In this document: positions 17,478-25,955 of the stretch, one piece after another
Layout: the number at the start of each line of letters is the position of its first letter
Position numbering within the stretch: position 1 is the stretch's first letter
Assembly: GCA_963811805.1 (NCBI GenBank)
Contig: CAWESU010000001.1
Coordinates: 2,542,001-2,606,000 of the forward strand
DNA: 64,000 bases
Direction: 5' to 3'
From: DAHUXN01 sp963811805
GTDB taxonomy: Bacteria > Acidobacteriota > Terriglobia > Acidiferrales > UBA7541
Position numbers and translations under genes: made by a program
The notes under the pieces: model-generated
What the model saw: only the letters and a program-made list of their open reading frames with translations
Databases searched by the model: none
Told to the model about the DNA's origin: nothing

Positions 17478-18112
17478 CCAGACCTCCCGGAAGAGCGGAA
17501 CAATCCGTGTTCGAGCAGGTCGATCACCGCTCGCTGGTGTTCGGCCACGGCATTTGGCTTCAACGCGTCCTGCCCCAGAAGGACGCTATGCGACGGTGCG
17601 CCGGAAAAATAAAAAACAATCATCGCAATAATGTTCAAGACCGTGTGCTCCGCATTGACGCTGTGAAACTCGCCGCGGGAAATGCCCTCTTCGATGGCGC
17701 TCGTCAGCTCCCTGTATCCCTGCCGGAAATACTGTCGTGCGATGCGGCGAAATTCATCGGGCGCTTCCATCATCAACTGCTGCATCAACCTCGCATAGTT
17801 TGGAAAGGCCATGCGAAATTTGAAGTAGCCGTCCACGAACGCCAGAATAATTTGCCGCGCCGATGCGTTCGGCGGCATTTGCTCCTGAACCATGCGATTC
17901 GCGTGTCCAAAAAGGTTCGCTAAGACCGCGTGATGCAGCTGTTCCTTGCTCTTGAAATAATAGTAGAGCATGGCCTTGTTCACGCGCGCGGCCCGGGCAA
18001 TCTCCTCGGTGCGCGCGCCGGCCAGGCCGCGCTCGGCAAAAATGTGCTCCGCGGCGGCGAGGATGCGCCGCGCCGCTTCGGGATTCTCGATTTTTTTCCT
18101 GCCGCGATGCAT
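17474..18112 (-). CDS. TetR/AcrR family regulator of the export operon
   Basis: 212 residues. The N-terminal HTH reads R-I-L-A-A-A-E-H-I-F-A-E-R-G-L-A-G-A-R-T, then I-A-R-A-A-R-V-N-K-A-M-L-Y-Y-Y-F-K-S-K-E-Q-L, a textbook TetR domain. The C-terminal helical domain binds an unknown ligand. It is the first gene of the operon and probably represses itself and the pump; a perfect inverted repeat lies 50 bp upstream. Confidence 0.92.
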   Translation of the reverse strand: MHRGRKKIENPEAARRILAAAEHIFAERGLAGARTEEIARAARVNKAMLYYYFKSKEQLHHAVLANLFGHANRMVQEQMPPNASARQIILAFVDGYFKFRMAFPNYARLMQQLMMEAPDEFRRIARQYFRQGYRELTSAIEEGISRGEFHSVNAEHTVLNIIAMIVFYFSGAPSHSVLLGQDALKPNAVAEHQRAVIDLLEHGLFRSSGRSG

Positions 18113-18161
18113 CGTTCCTCAATCGTTCACGAGTATTGTGTCAAATTGGGGTCAATTATTT

Positions 18162-18177
18162 AACTAACTGGTTAGTT
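18162..18177. promoter_or_regulatory. Candidate TetR operator palindrome
   Basis: AACTAAC-TG-GTTAGTT is a perfect 7-bp inverted repeat with a 2-bp centre, located 50 bp upstream of the tetR start codon. The size and symmetry fit a dimeric TetR repressor. It also lies between tetR and ddl, whose minus-strand 3' end is at 18245. Confidence 0.55.
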
Positions 18178-18244
18178 TAATCAGGCTTTCGGGGAATGTC
18201 AAGGGCCAGGCCATGGTGCATTGCCGCGCGCGGAGACAGAGTTC

Positions 18245-19399
18245 CTAGCCTTCCAGCGCGCCGCCGGAGCCTGCTCCGGCCGGCAGCTCGATGGAATATT
18301 TGGTGCGTGCTTTCTCCGCGTGCTGCTCGATGGCCAGCTCGATCAGGCGGCTGATCAGTTCCGTGTAGGAAACGCCGCTTGCTTCCCACATCTTCGGGTA
18401 CATGCTGATGCTGGTGAATCCGGGAATGGTGTTGATTTCGTTGAGGTATATTTTGTTCGTGCCCCGTTCCAGAAAGAAATCCACGCGCGCCATGCCCGCG
18501 CATTCGATGCCGCGATAGCCGCGAATCGCATATTCCTGAAACTGCGCCACCTGTTTTTTGCTGAGCTTCGCGGGAATTTCGATCTGCGAGCCGGATTCGA
18601 GGTATTTCGCCGAATAGTCGTAATACTCGCGGTGCGGAATGATTTCGCCGGGGACCGACGCGCGCGGTTCGTCATTGCCCAGCACCGCGACTTCGATTTC
18701 GCGTCCGCGAATGGCGCGTTCAACAATAATCTTGAGCGCGAAGCTCGCTGCCAAATCCATCGCAGCGGGAAGCTCTGCGGCTTCGTGTGCCCGCGTCATC
18801 CCTACCGAAGAGCCCAGCGTCGCGGGTTTGACGAAAAGCGGGAAGCGGAATTTCTTCTTGATCGCCACCAGCGTCTTCCCGCGATTGGTTTCCCATTCAT
18901 GCCGCGAAATCGACAGAAACTCGACAATCGGAATCTTCGCGTCGCGGAACAATCGCTTCTGCACGTCCTTGTCCATGCCCACCGCTGAGCCCAGCACGCC
19001 CGCGCCAACGTAAGCGACCCCCGCCAGGTCCAGCAGTCCCTGCACCGTTCCGTCTTCGCCAAACGTTCCATGCAGAACCGGAAAAATCACGTCCACTTTC
19101 ACGCTGGGCTGCGAGTTGCCCGGCCCCAACGGAACGAGGGCCGACGCGCTCGGATCGGGCGGCAAAACCACGCGCTCGCCGTTCTTCAGCAATTCCGGCA
19201 GCATCCTCTGCTCCGTCATTTTTTGCGCCGCCGCGCCCACCAGCCAGCGGCCGTCTTTGGTGATGCCGATCGGGACCGCTTCATATTTGTCCGTATCGAG
19301 CGAGCGAATCACCGACGCTGCGGAAGCCAGAGACACTTCATGTTCGCCCGAGCGCCCGCCAAACAAAATACCAACGCGAAGCCGTTTTTTATTTTCCAT
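18245..19399 (-). CDS. ddl: D-alanine--D-alanine ligase
   Basis: 384 residues. ATP-grasp enzyme with N-terminal V-G-I-L-F-G-G-R-S-G-E-H-E-V-S, central F-P-L-F-V-K-P-A-T-L-G-S-S-V-G, and M-A-R-V-D-F-F plus L-N-E-I-N-T-I-P-G-F-T metal and ATP sites. It joins two D-Ala for peptidoglycan precursors in the cytoplasm. The length suits the DdlA type. Its ATG shares one base with the arginase stop (TGATG), implying coupled translation. Confidence 0.95.
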   Translation of the reverse strand: MENKKRLRVGILFGGRSGEHEVSLASAASVIRSLDTDKYEAVPIGITKDGRWLVGAAAQKMTEQRMLPELLKNGERVVLPPDPSASALVPLGPGNSQPSVKVDVIFPVLHGTFGEDGTVQGLLDLAGVAYVGAGVLGSAVGMDKDVQKRLFRDAKIPIVEFLSISRHEWETNRGKTLVAIKKKFRFPLFVKPATLGSSVGMTRAHEAAELPAAMDLAASFALKIIVERAIRGREIEVAVLGNDEPRASVPGEIIPHREYYDYSAKYLESGSQIEIPAKLSKKQVAQFQEYAIRGYRGIECAGMARVDFFLERGTNKIYLNEINTIPGFTSISMYPKMWEASGVSYTELISRLIELAIEQHAEKARTKYSIELPAGAGSGGALEG

Positions 19400-20310
19400 C
19401 AGAGGATCTTTTTCCCGAGGCCGGAGAGGGCGAGCTCGACTCCTAGAGTTGCGGTTGTATTGTGCAAATCGACCACCGGGTTGATTTCCACCAGCTCGAA
19501 GGAAACCAGCGCGCGGCTGTCCGCGATCATTTCCAGAGCGAGATGCGCTTCGCGATACGTCACCCCGCCGCGCACGGGCGTGCCCACTCCGGGCGCTTCC
19601 GAAGGGTCCAGAAAATCCATGTCCAGGCTGACCGCCACGCCGCCGGTGTCGTCCGTAGCGAAACGCAGCGCTTCGGCCATCACTTCTCTCATGCCGCGTT
19701 CGTCGATATCGCGCATCGTAAAAACATGCACTCCGGATTTTTTCACCAGTTGGCGCTCTTTCGAATCAAGCTCGCGTATGCCGACCATGGCGACATTTTG
19801 CGGCTCGACCTTCGGCTTGAATCCGCCAATTTCGGTCAGCTCCGGCGCGCCATAACCCATGATGGACGCGAGCGGCATGCCGTGAACGTTGCCCGACGGG
19901 CTGCTATCGGGCGTGTTCACGTCGCCGTGCGCGTCCAGCCAGATCAGGCCGATGCGCTTCGATTGCTTACGGAAAAAAGAAGAAACTCCGGCGATCGAAC
20001 CCGCAGCAATGGAATGGTCTCCGCCCAAAATCATCGGCATCATCTCTTCGGCCAGAGTCCGCTCCACGGTTTCCGCCAGCCCCTGGCAAGTCTCCGCAAT
20101 TTCCTTCAGGTATTTCGCGCGCTTGTCGCCGTAGTGCTGCTCTTCCGGCTGCTTGACGGAAATATTGCCGATGTCTTCCACTTGGTAGCCGAGCTGCTTC
20201 AGATGTGCCTGCAAGCCCGCCACGCGCAGAGCGGAAGGACCCATGTCCACGCCGCGACGGCTCTGGCCCAGGTCCATCGGCACACCGAGAATGCGGATTT
20301 TTTGCGCCAT
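19399..20310 (-). CDS. rocF: Arginase
   Basis: 303 residues. Binuclear Mn ligands are all visible: G-G-D-H-S (H99), D-A-H-G-D (D126, H128, D130) and S-L-D-M-D-F-L-D-P (D230, D232). The N-terminal G-V-P-M-D-L-G-Q-S-R-R-G-V-D-M-G-P and the mid-region S-P-S-G-N-V-H-G-M-P substrate loop point to arginase rather than agmatinase. It hydrolyses arginine to ornithine and urea. It sits in a minus-strand series asnS-rocF-ddl. Confidence 0.93.
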   Translation of the reverse strand: MAQKIRILGVPMDLGQSRRGVDMGPSALRVAGLQAHLKQLGYQVEDIGNISVKQPEEQHYGDKRAKYLKEIAETCQGLAETVERTLAEEMMPMILGGDHSIAAGSIAGVSSFFRKQSKRIGLIWLDAHGDVNTPDSSPSGNVHGMPLASIMGYGAPELTEIGGFKPKVEPQNVAMVGIRELDSKERQLVKKSGVHVFTMRDIDERGMREVMAEALRFATDDTGGVAVSLDMDFLDPSEAPGVGTPVRGGVTYREAHLALEMIADSRALVSFELVEINPVVDLHNTTATLGVELALSGLGKKIL

Positions 20311-20352
20311 GCGCTGCTTATCCCCCCAGAAAAACCGGCAGGCGAAGCAAGC

Positions 20353-21660
20353 CTAAGGATAGACCCGATAAAGCATTCGGGGAAAGGGTATGACTTCGCG
20401 AATGTGTTCCGTTCCGCAAATCCACGCCACGGTGCGTTCCAATCCCAGACCGAATCCCGCGTGCGGCACGCTGCCGTAGCGCCGCAGGTCCAGATACCAC
20501 TGGAAGGACTCCTCCGGCAAATTGTGCTGCCGCAGGCGTTCGATCACCGTTTCGTAGCTCGACAGGCGCTCCCCGCCTCCGATGATTTCTCCGTAGCCCT
20601 CGGGTGCGATCATATCGAAACTCAGCGAAAGCTCCGGCCGCGCATCGTCCGTGGCCATATAGAAGGCTTTCATCGCCGCAGGATAGCGATGAATGATCAC
20701 CGGCTTGTCGAAATTCTTCGAGATGATCGTTTCTTCATCGCCGCCGAAGTCGTCGCCGAACTTCGCGCCATTGCCGTTCTCGTTGAGCACCTTGATCGCT
20801 TCTTCGTACATGATGCGTGGAAACGGCGCCTTGATTTTTTCGAGCTTGGCAACGTCGCGCTTCAGCATTTCCAGTTCGCGCGCGCGGTTTTTGACGCATG
20901 ATTGCACCATGGCACTCACCAGGCCCTCGCCTAGGACCATCATGTCTTCCAGGTGCGCGAAGGCCGCTTCCGGCTCGAGCATCCAAAATTCCGTCAAATG
21001 GCGGCGCGTTTTGGATTTTTCCGCGCGAAACGTAGGCCCGAAACAATAAACTTTTCCAAGAGCCGCGGCCGTGGCTTCCACGTACAGTTGGCCGGACTGC
21101 GTCAGATACGCTTTTTGGTCGTCGATGTAGTCCACTTCGAAAAGAGTGGTGGTTCCTTCGCAGGCCGCCGGCGTAAAAATCGGCGCGTCCGTAAGCGTGT
21201 AGCCCTGCGAGTCCATGAAGTTGCGCGCGGCCCGCTCGGCTTCCGCGCGAATCCGCAGAATCGATGCTTGCCGCGGCGTACGAATCCACAAGTGCCGCTG
21301 GTCGAGCAGAAAATCGACGCCGTGCTCTTTCAGTTGAATGGGGTAGGGCTGCGAATCCGATACACGCTGCACAATCTCTACCGCGCTCACGTGAAGTTCG
21401 TAGCCGCCCGGCGCGCGCGGCTCCGCGGCAACTTTTCCGGTGACGATCACGCTCGATTCCTGCGTCAGCCCCTTCGCGGCGTTGAACGCATCCGCATGTT
21501 CCTTCAGCGAAATCACGCCTTGAATGATGCCGGAGCCGTCGCGAAAAATCGGGAAGAGCAATTTGCCGGATTCGCGCAGATTGTAGAGCCATCCGCGAAT
21601 GGTGACTTCTTTTCCGACGTGCTCGCCAACGTGCTCGATGGAAACGACCGGCATGGACAC
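20353..21660 (-). CDS. asnS: Asparaginyl-tRNA synthetase
   Basis: 435 residues; the start may be Met3 at 21654. An N-terminal OB-fold anticodon-binding domain (V-T-I-R-G-W-L-Y-N-L-R-E-S-G-K) is followed by a class II core with motif 2 F-R-A-E-K-S-K-T-R-R-H-L-T-E-F-W and motif 3 G-F-G-L-G-L-E-R-T-V-A-W. The motif wording fits AsnRS rather than AspRS (no bacterial AspRS insertion domain). It charges tRNA-Asn directly. Confidence 0.93.
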   Translation of the reverse strand: MSMPVVSIEHVGEHVGKEVTIRGWLYNLRESGKLLFPIFRDGSGIIQGVISLKEHADAFNAAKGLTQESSVIVTGKVAAEPRAPGGYELHVSAVEIVQRVSDSQPYPIQLKEHGVDFLLDQRHLWIRTPRQASILRIRAEAERAARNFMDSQGYTLTDAPIFTPAACEGTTTLFEVDYIDDQKAYLTQSGQLYVEATAAALGKVYCFGPTFRAEKSKTRRHLTEFWMLEPEAAFAHLEDMMVLGEGLVSAMVQSCVKNRARELEMLKRDVAKLEKIKAPFPRIMYEEAIKVLNENGNGAKFGDDFGGDEETIISKNFDKPVIIHRYPAAMKAFYMATDDARPELSLSFDMIAPEGYGEIIGGGERLSSYETVIERLRQHNLPEESFQWYLDLRRYGSVPHAGFGLGLERTVAWICGTEHIREVIPFPRMLYRVYP

Positions 21661-21691
21661 CTCTAGATTTTCCCTTTCGCTTGCATTGGCA

Positions 21692-22543
21692 TCAGGAATT
21701 TGCGGCCGAGCGTTTCGCCGCGAGTGATTGTTCCAGTTTTTCGAACGCCGCTGTGGCGTCCGCGAGTGACGGGGCGTTCGCCGATTGCGCGCGCACTTCC
21801 AGCACGATGGGGAGATCCTGCTGCGCGCTGGACAAAACGCCCATGGCCGCGTCCCAGTCCACGTTGCCGCTGTGCGGCAGCAGATGCTCGTCTTTTTCTC
21901 CGTGATTGTCGTGGGCGTGCACCATCACCACGTGTTCGTGCATCGGCTCGAAGCTGATTTCCACGCCGTCTTCCATGTGTGCGTGGCCGATGTCGAAGCA
22001 GAATTTCAGATCGAGCCGCGTGTCGCTGACAAAATGACGCAGATTCGACGGCGCGCCCAGCTCGCCCGGCGTGTTTTCGAGAACGATGGAAACTCCGCGC
22101 TGCTTCGCAAAAAGAGTCAGGTGTTCGAGCGAATTGAAGGCCGCGTCGACCTTGCGCGAATCGTGAGCCTCGCGGCCGTTGCCGATATGCTGCACCAGAT
22201 AGCGGAACGGAATTTGCTCGGCGATTTCCAGCGTGCGCTTCACTTCATCCACCGCGTCGAGACGGCGGACACGCTCCGGGTCGGAAATGGAAATGGGGAT
22301 GCCGCTCTCGCGTTTTCCGGGAAGCAAGTCGCGCTCGGTGGGCGAATGCAGCGAATGGATGGTGAGGTGATGCTCGCCAATCCATTCCGAAAGCGTGCGA
22401 ATCGCCTGCAACGACCGGTAGTTCAGATGAACGGGCGTGCAATAAATCTCGACGTGCGAGATGCCGGCCTGCGCGATCTCCGCGAGCAGCGTGGAGGTCA
22501 GCGGCTCGTCACAATAGCGATACGTTGAGAAAACGCGTTGCAT
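21692..22543 (-). CDS. Sugar phosphate isomerase/epimerase-like TIM barrel
   Basis: 283 residues. Xylose-isomerase-like barrel with I-V-L-E-N-T-P-G-E-L-G, F-C-F-D-I-G-H-A-H and V-M-V-H-A-H-D-N-H-G-E-K-D-E-H, which give Glu, Asp and His metal ligands, and a final I-V-L-E-V-R. The substrate is unknown. It lies between ggt and asnS on the same strand, with short gaps on both sides. Confidence 0.8.
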   Translation of the reverse strand: MQRVFSTYRYCDEPLTSTLLAEIAQAGISHVEIYCTPVHLNYRSLQAIRTLSEWIGEHHLTIHSLHSPTERDLLPGKRESGIPISISDPERVRRLDAVDEVKRTLEIAEQIPFRYLVQHIGNGREAHDSRKVDAAFNSLEHLTLFAKQRGVSIVLENTPGELGAPSNLRHFVSDTRLDLKFCFDIGHAHMEDGVEISFEPMHEHVVMVHAHDNHGEKDEHLLPHSGNVDWDAAMGVLSSAQQDLPIVLEVRAQSANAPSLADATAAFEKLEQSLAAKRSAANS

Positions 22544-22647
22544 GGCTAGGAATTATTTCTTGTTGCCGCGAAACAAAACTTGCGGCGATTCGGCGTCCCT
22601 GAAATTGAAAAGCCGAAGCTCTATGGTCTTTGGAAAACTCCCCGGCG

Positions 22648-24504
22648 TCAATAGCCGCGAGCGGCACCGTCGCGGCGCGGGTCCGGCGCGCCCAAGCGCT
22701 CGCCGGTTTTGGGGTCGATGCCGATGGCCTCGACTTCGCCGATCCAGGAGCGCCGCGGCGCCAGATGGTAGCCGCGCTGCTCGAGTTGGTCCGCGACGGC
22801 TTGCGGAAACGGTTGCTCGAGAAGCACGACGTCGGGCATCCATTGCTGATGGAAGCGCGGCGCGTTGATCGCTTGCTGGGCATCCATGCCGAGCCAGGCC
22901 CAATTGAGAATGCTGAGGAGCGTCGCGGAAATAATGCGCGGGCCGCCGGGCGAGCCGGTGACGAAACTGAGTTTGCCGTCGCGAAGAACGATGGTCGGAA
23001 CCATGGAGCTGAGCGGACGATGACCCGGCTCGATGGCGTTGGCTTCCGATTGCAGCAGGCCGAACATGTTGGGCGTGCCAGGCTGGCTGGTGAAGTCGTC
23101 CATTTCGTCGTTGAGGAGGAAGCCGTCGGTGGAGGTGACTGCCGAGCCGTAGCTGTCGTTGAGCGTGTAGGTGTTGGCGACGGCGTTGCCTTCCGCGTCG
23201 ACGACGGAAAAGTGAGTGGTGTGCGATTTTTGCGCTTCGGCGGTGACAAGCGCGGCCGCAATTTCGGTGTTGAGCTTTTCAATGACCACGGGCGTGGACG
23301 TAGCGCGGGTGCGGTCAAACGGCACGGGATTGCCGGCGCCGATTTGCGCGCTGGAGGTCGCGTCCAGGGGATTGATGGAGGCGCGGCGCTCTGCGGCGTA
23401 CTGCGGATTGAGCAGGCCGGCGATGGGCACGTGCGTGAAATCCGCATCGCCGAGGTAAGTGGCGCGGTCGGCGAAAACGCGGCGCATGGCTTCGACGACG
23501 AGATGAACGGATTGCGCATCGTCCCAGGAAGTAAGGTGATAGGGCTCCAGAATATTGAGCGCTTCGAGAATGGCGACGCCGCCCGAGCTGGGCGGCGGGC
23601 TGGTGATGATGGTCCAGCGATCGCCGCGCGCGTGGTAGGAGCCGACCAGCGGCTCGCGAAGTTTGGCGTGGTACGCCGCGAGGTCGGCCATGGTGACGAG
23701 GCCGCCGTTTTGCGCCATCTGCGCGGCCAAATCTTTTGCCGTTTGGCCGCGATAAAATTCCTCGGGACCGTTTTTCGCGATGCGCTCAAGGGTCGCCGCG
23801 AGTTCCGGCTGCTGGAACGTTTCTCCGGCGGAATAGAGAGCGCCGTCCTTGAGGAAAATCTTTTTGCTCTCAGGAAATTGGCCGAGGCGATCCTGCGAAT
23901 ACTTCAGCGAGGCGGCGAGACGCGCGTTGACGGCATAACCATCTTTCGCGAGGCGAATCGCGGGCGTCATGTCTTCGGCGAGAGTGAGCTTGCCGTAGGT
24001 TTTCGCGGCGAGCGCGAGGCCCGCGACGGTGCCGGGAACTCCGATGGCGCGATAGCCGGTGGTGGACGCGCCGGGAATAATTTTGCCGTCTGCGCCGACG
24101 TACATGTCGCGCGTGGCGTGCTTGGGGGCTTCTTCGCGATAGTCGATGAACTTGGCGCGGCCGTCGCGCAGGCGGACGAGCATGAATCCGCCGCCGCCGA
24201 TGTTTCCGGCGGAAGGCTCAACGACGGCGAGGGCGAAGCCGACGGCGACCGCGGCGTCGACGGCGTTGCCGCCTTTTTTCAGGATCTCCACGCCGGCTTC
24301 GGACGCAAGCGCTTCGTCGCAGACAACCATGGCATGCGCGCCGCGAACGGCGGCCGCGGGCCAATTTGGCTGGGTGGCTTCGCCAGCGGGTGAGGAGTAC
24401 TCGCGCGGCTGGAGCTGCGGTTGCTGTTGCGATTGGGCGGACGCAAAAGCGGCCGAGAAACAGAAAATGGCGGTGAAGGCTAATGTTTTCATTGGCGTGC
24501 GCAT
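22648..24504 (-). CDS. ggt: Gamma-glutamyltransferase precursor
   Basis: 618 residues from the ATG at 24502-24504 (or 24492), where a signal peptide begins (T-L-A-F-T-A-I-F-C-F-S-A-A-F-A-S-A-Q). The longer open frame upstream was rejected because it precedes the signal. Family marks: G-G-N-A-V-D-A-A-V-A-V-G-F-A-L and G-N-I-G-G-G-G-F-M in the large chain, and the autoprocessing Thr in K-S-H-T-T-H-F-S-V-V-D, with G-S-P-G-G-P-R-I-I further on. It is a periplasmic N-terminal-nucleophile enzyme hydrolysing glutathione and other gamma-glutamyl compounds. Confidence 0.93.
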   Translation of the reverse strand: MRTPMKTLAFTAIFCFSAAFASAQSQQQPQLQPREYSSPAGEATQPNWPAAAVRGAHAMVVCDEALASEAGVEILKKGGNAVDAAVAVGFALAVVEPSAGNIGGGGFMLVRLRDGRAKFIDYREEAPKHATRDMYVGADGKIIPGASTTGYRAIGVPGTVAGLALAAKTYGKLTLAEDMTPAIRLAKDGYAVNARLAASLKYSQDRLGQFPESKKIFLKDGALYSAGETFQQPELAATLERIAKNGPEEFYRGQTAKDLAAQMAQNGGLVTMADLAAYHAKLREPLVGSYHARGDRWTIITSPPPSSGGVAILEALNILEPYHLTSWDDAQSVHLVVEAMRRVFADRATYLGDADFTHVPIAGLLNPQYAAERRASINPLDATSSAQIGAGNPVPFDRTRATSTPVVIEKLNTEIAAALVTAEAQKSHTTHFSVVDAEGNAVANTYTLNDSYGSAVTSTDGFLLNDEMDDFTSQPGTPNMFGLLQSEANAIEPGHRPLSSMVPTIVLRDGKLSFVTGSPGGPRIISATLLSILNWAWLGMDAQQAINAPRFHQQWMPDVVLLEQPFPQAVADQLEQRGYHLAPRRSWIGEVEAIGIDPKTGERLGAPDPRRDGAARGY

Positions 24505-24624
24505 GGCGACAGCGAATCTATGCGATTGGGGACGAATGCGCAAGAGTGAGGATTGGAGTTGAAAATGGCCGCCAATAGGGCCAACTGTCCGAAATCGAAA
24601 ACTCGGACGACAATATCGACAAAA

Positions 24625-24706
24625 TAAGCGATTAGAAACAGGTCCGGTTGTTTGTTTTGTGCGAGTTAGACCGAGTTCTAATTCTTCATAGGTTAAGCGA
24701 TTAGAA
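24625..24706. repeat. Direct repeat TAAGCGATTAGAA, two copies
   Basis: Perfect 13-bp copies at 24625-24637 and 24694-24706, 69 bp start to start. Between them TTAGA and TCTAA form a small inverted repeat. They lie 120-200 bp upstream of the ggt start and could be regulator sites or a remnant. Confidence 0.6.
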
Positions 24707-24721
24707 TCGAAAAAGCGCATA

Positions 24722-24749
24722 AAAAGCGAAAAGCCGCGTCGCCGCGGCT
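24722..24749 (-). terminator. Minus-strand intrinsic terminator, now separated from its operon
   Basis: AGCCGCG (24732-24738) pairs with CGCGGCT (24743-24749) around TCGC; on the minus strand it is followed by TTTTCGCTTTTT. No gene to its right before the insertion element uses it. Removing the element and one target copy would place it about 0.2 kb after the stop of the minus-strand gene at 27093. Confidence 0.6.
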
Positions 24750-24853
24750 GACCTCCCGTTCAGTTGTGTGCAGCCTCGCCAAAGGCCCTTGGTTCCCTCA
24801 GGACAAGCGGGCAAGCTGGAAACTCCAGCCTGTAAGCTACTGTTACCATGTAG

Positions 24854-24876
24854 GCAGATTATTTACTTGACAAAAG
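24854..24876 (+). repeat. Left terminal inverted repeat of the element
   Basis: Begins GCAGATTATTTACTTGAC; 19 of 23 positions match the reverse complement of the right end. Confidence 0.85.
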
Positions 24877-24914
24877 CTAGGTTCCCTGCCATGATTAGTC
24901 ATGGTTCGCAACAC

Positions 24915-25037
24915 TCACTTCCTCTTAGGCTTGGACGCGGCAGAGGCCCTAATAACCTGCCGCAAGTCCTTTTTGACGGATGCCAGTAGCTTCCTAGTTG
25001 GCACCCGTTTCAGTAGCTCTTTTCTGCCCTTCTCCAT
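24915..25037 (-). CDS. Candidate 40-aa basic peptide, divergent from the transposase
   Basis: An ATG at 25035-25037 opens a 40-codon frame ending in TGA at 24915-24917. The peptide (M-E-K-G-R-K-E-L-L-K-R-V-P-T-R-K ...) is rich in Lys and Arg. AGGGAG lies six bases before the ATG. The 12 bases between this start and the transposase ATG (25050) hold a ribosome site for both directions (GAGG for plus, AGGGAG for minus). It could be a regulatory peptide or chance; no family is recognised. Confidence 0.4.
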   Translation of the reverse strand: MEKGRKELLKRVPTRKLLASVKKDLRQVIRASAASKPKRK

Positions 25038-25049
25038 GCGAGGCTCCCT

Positions 25050-25946
25050 ATGAACCTAGTTGATATAAACACCCTGTTCCCGACAGATGAAAAGTGCCGT
25101 GAGTTACTCACACGGTTGCGCTGGCCCGCTGGCCCTGAATGCCCGCGCTGCAAGATGCCCGCTGTCGAACTGGAAACCGAAAAGACGCTCTACTACTGCA
25201 AGGAATGCGATTACCAGTTCACCGTCACCGCTGGAACGATTTTCAATGACTCGCACTTGCCGCTCAACAAGTGGTTTCTCGCCACGCTCTTGCTCTGCGA
25301 AGCGAAGAAAGGAATGTCCGCGTGCCAGATTAAGCGCACCCTCGGCGTGAGCTACAAAACAGCGTGGTATCTCTGCCATCGCATCCGTGCGGCCATGAAG
25401 GAAGTTGGCCCGATGCTCGACGGCACGGTTGAGATGGACGAAACCTACGTCGGCGGCAAACTGCGTGGCGCTGGCAAAGACTGGCGCGGGTTGCATCGCA
25501 CCTACAAAGAAACAGTCATTGGCATCCGTAAGCGCAACGGCGATCTGCGATTCTTCCACGCCGAAGATGCCAAGACGGGCACGCTTGCGAAGTACATCCA
25601 AGAGAATATCTCCGAGGACGTGGATGTAGTCATTACGGGCGAACTGCCAGCCTACCCTCGCGCTCTCGGGAAACTCCGCAAGCGGCACGAAACCGTAAAT
25701 CACTGGCATAAAGAATACGTCCGACGTGGAACGGATATTCACACCAACACCGTCGAGTCCGCTTTCTCGCTCTTGAAGCGCGGCATCGTGGGAAGCTGGC
25801 ACAAAGTCAGTGCGAAGCATCTCTCCGCCTACTTGGACGAAATGACATTCCGATTCAATCGCCGAAAGAATCACAACTTATTCCTTGATACGTTGCGCCA
25901 CATGATTACAGCACCCGTTCTGACATTTGAACGACTCACAGCTTAA
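25050..25946 (+). CDS. IS1595-family transposase, second catalytic Asp apparently Gly
   Basis: 298 residues. An N-terminal zinc ribbon (C31-P-R-C34 ... C50-K-E-C53) precedes an ISXO2-like DDE domain: V-E-M-D130-E-T-Y-V-G-G, I-T-G197-E-L-P-A-Y, and H-T-N-T-V-E236-S-A-F-S-L-L-K-R-G. In family members the second block normally reads T-D-E/D-x-x-x-Y, so Gly197 (GGC at 25638-25640) stands where Asp (GAC) is expected, one transition away. The reading frame is otherwise intact and the GAGG ribosome site is good. It may therefore be recently inactivated while still flanked by perfect target duplications. Confidence 0.92.
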   Translation: MNLVDINTLFPTDEKCRELLTRLRWPAGPECPRCKMPAVELETEKTLYYCKECDYQFTVTAGTIFNDSHLPLNKWFLATLLLCEAKKGMSACQIKRTLGVSYKTAWYLCHRIRAAMKEVGPMLDGTVEMDETYVGGKLRGAGKDWRGLHRTYKETVIGIRKRNGDLRFFHAEDAKTGTLAKYIQENISEDVDVVITGELPAYPRALGKLRKRHETVNHWHKEYVRRGTDIHTNTVESAFSLLKRGIVGSWHKVSAKHLSAYLDEMTFRFNRRKNHNLFLDTLRHMITAPVLTFERLTA

Positions 25947-25955
25947 GGAAAACCT

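Larger units (their letters stand above)
24505..24845. other. Intergenic region between ggt and the insertion element
   Basis: No gene is supported here. It holds the ggt upstream region, two copies of a 13-bp direct repeat (24625 and 24694), a minus-strand terminator-like hairpin (24722-24749) and a small hairpin GCTGGA/TCCAGC (24815-24829). Confidence 0.6.

Noticed and set aside
22630..24393. 587-codon plus-strand frame
   Set aside because: Antisense to ggt; Gly/Arg/Asp-rich without motifs.
24504..24720. N-terminal extension of ggt
   Set aside because: The open frame extends upstream, but the signal peptide starts at 24504 or 24492.
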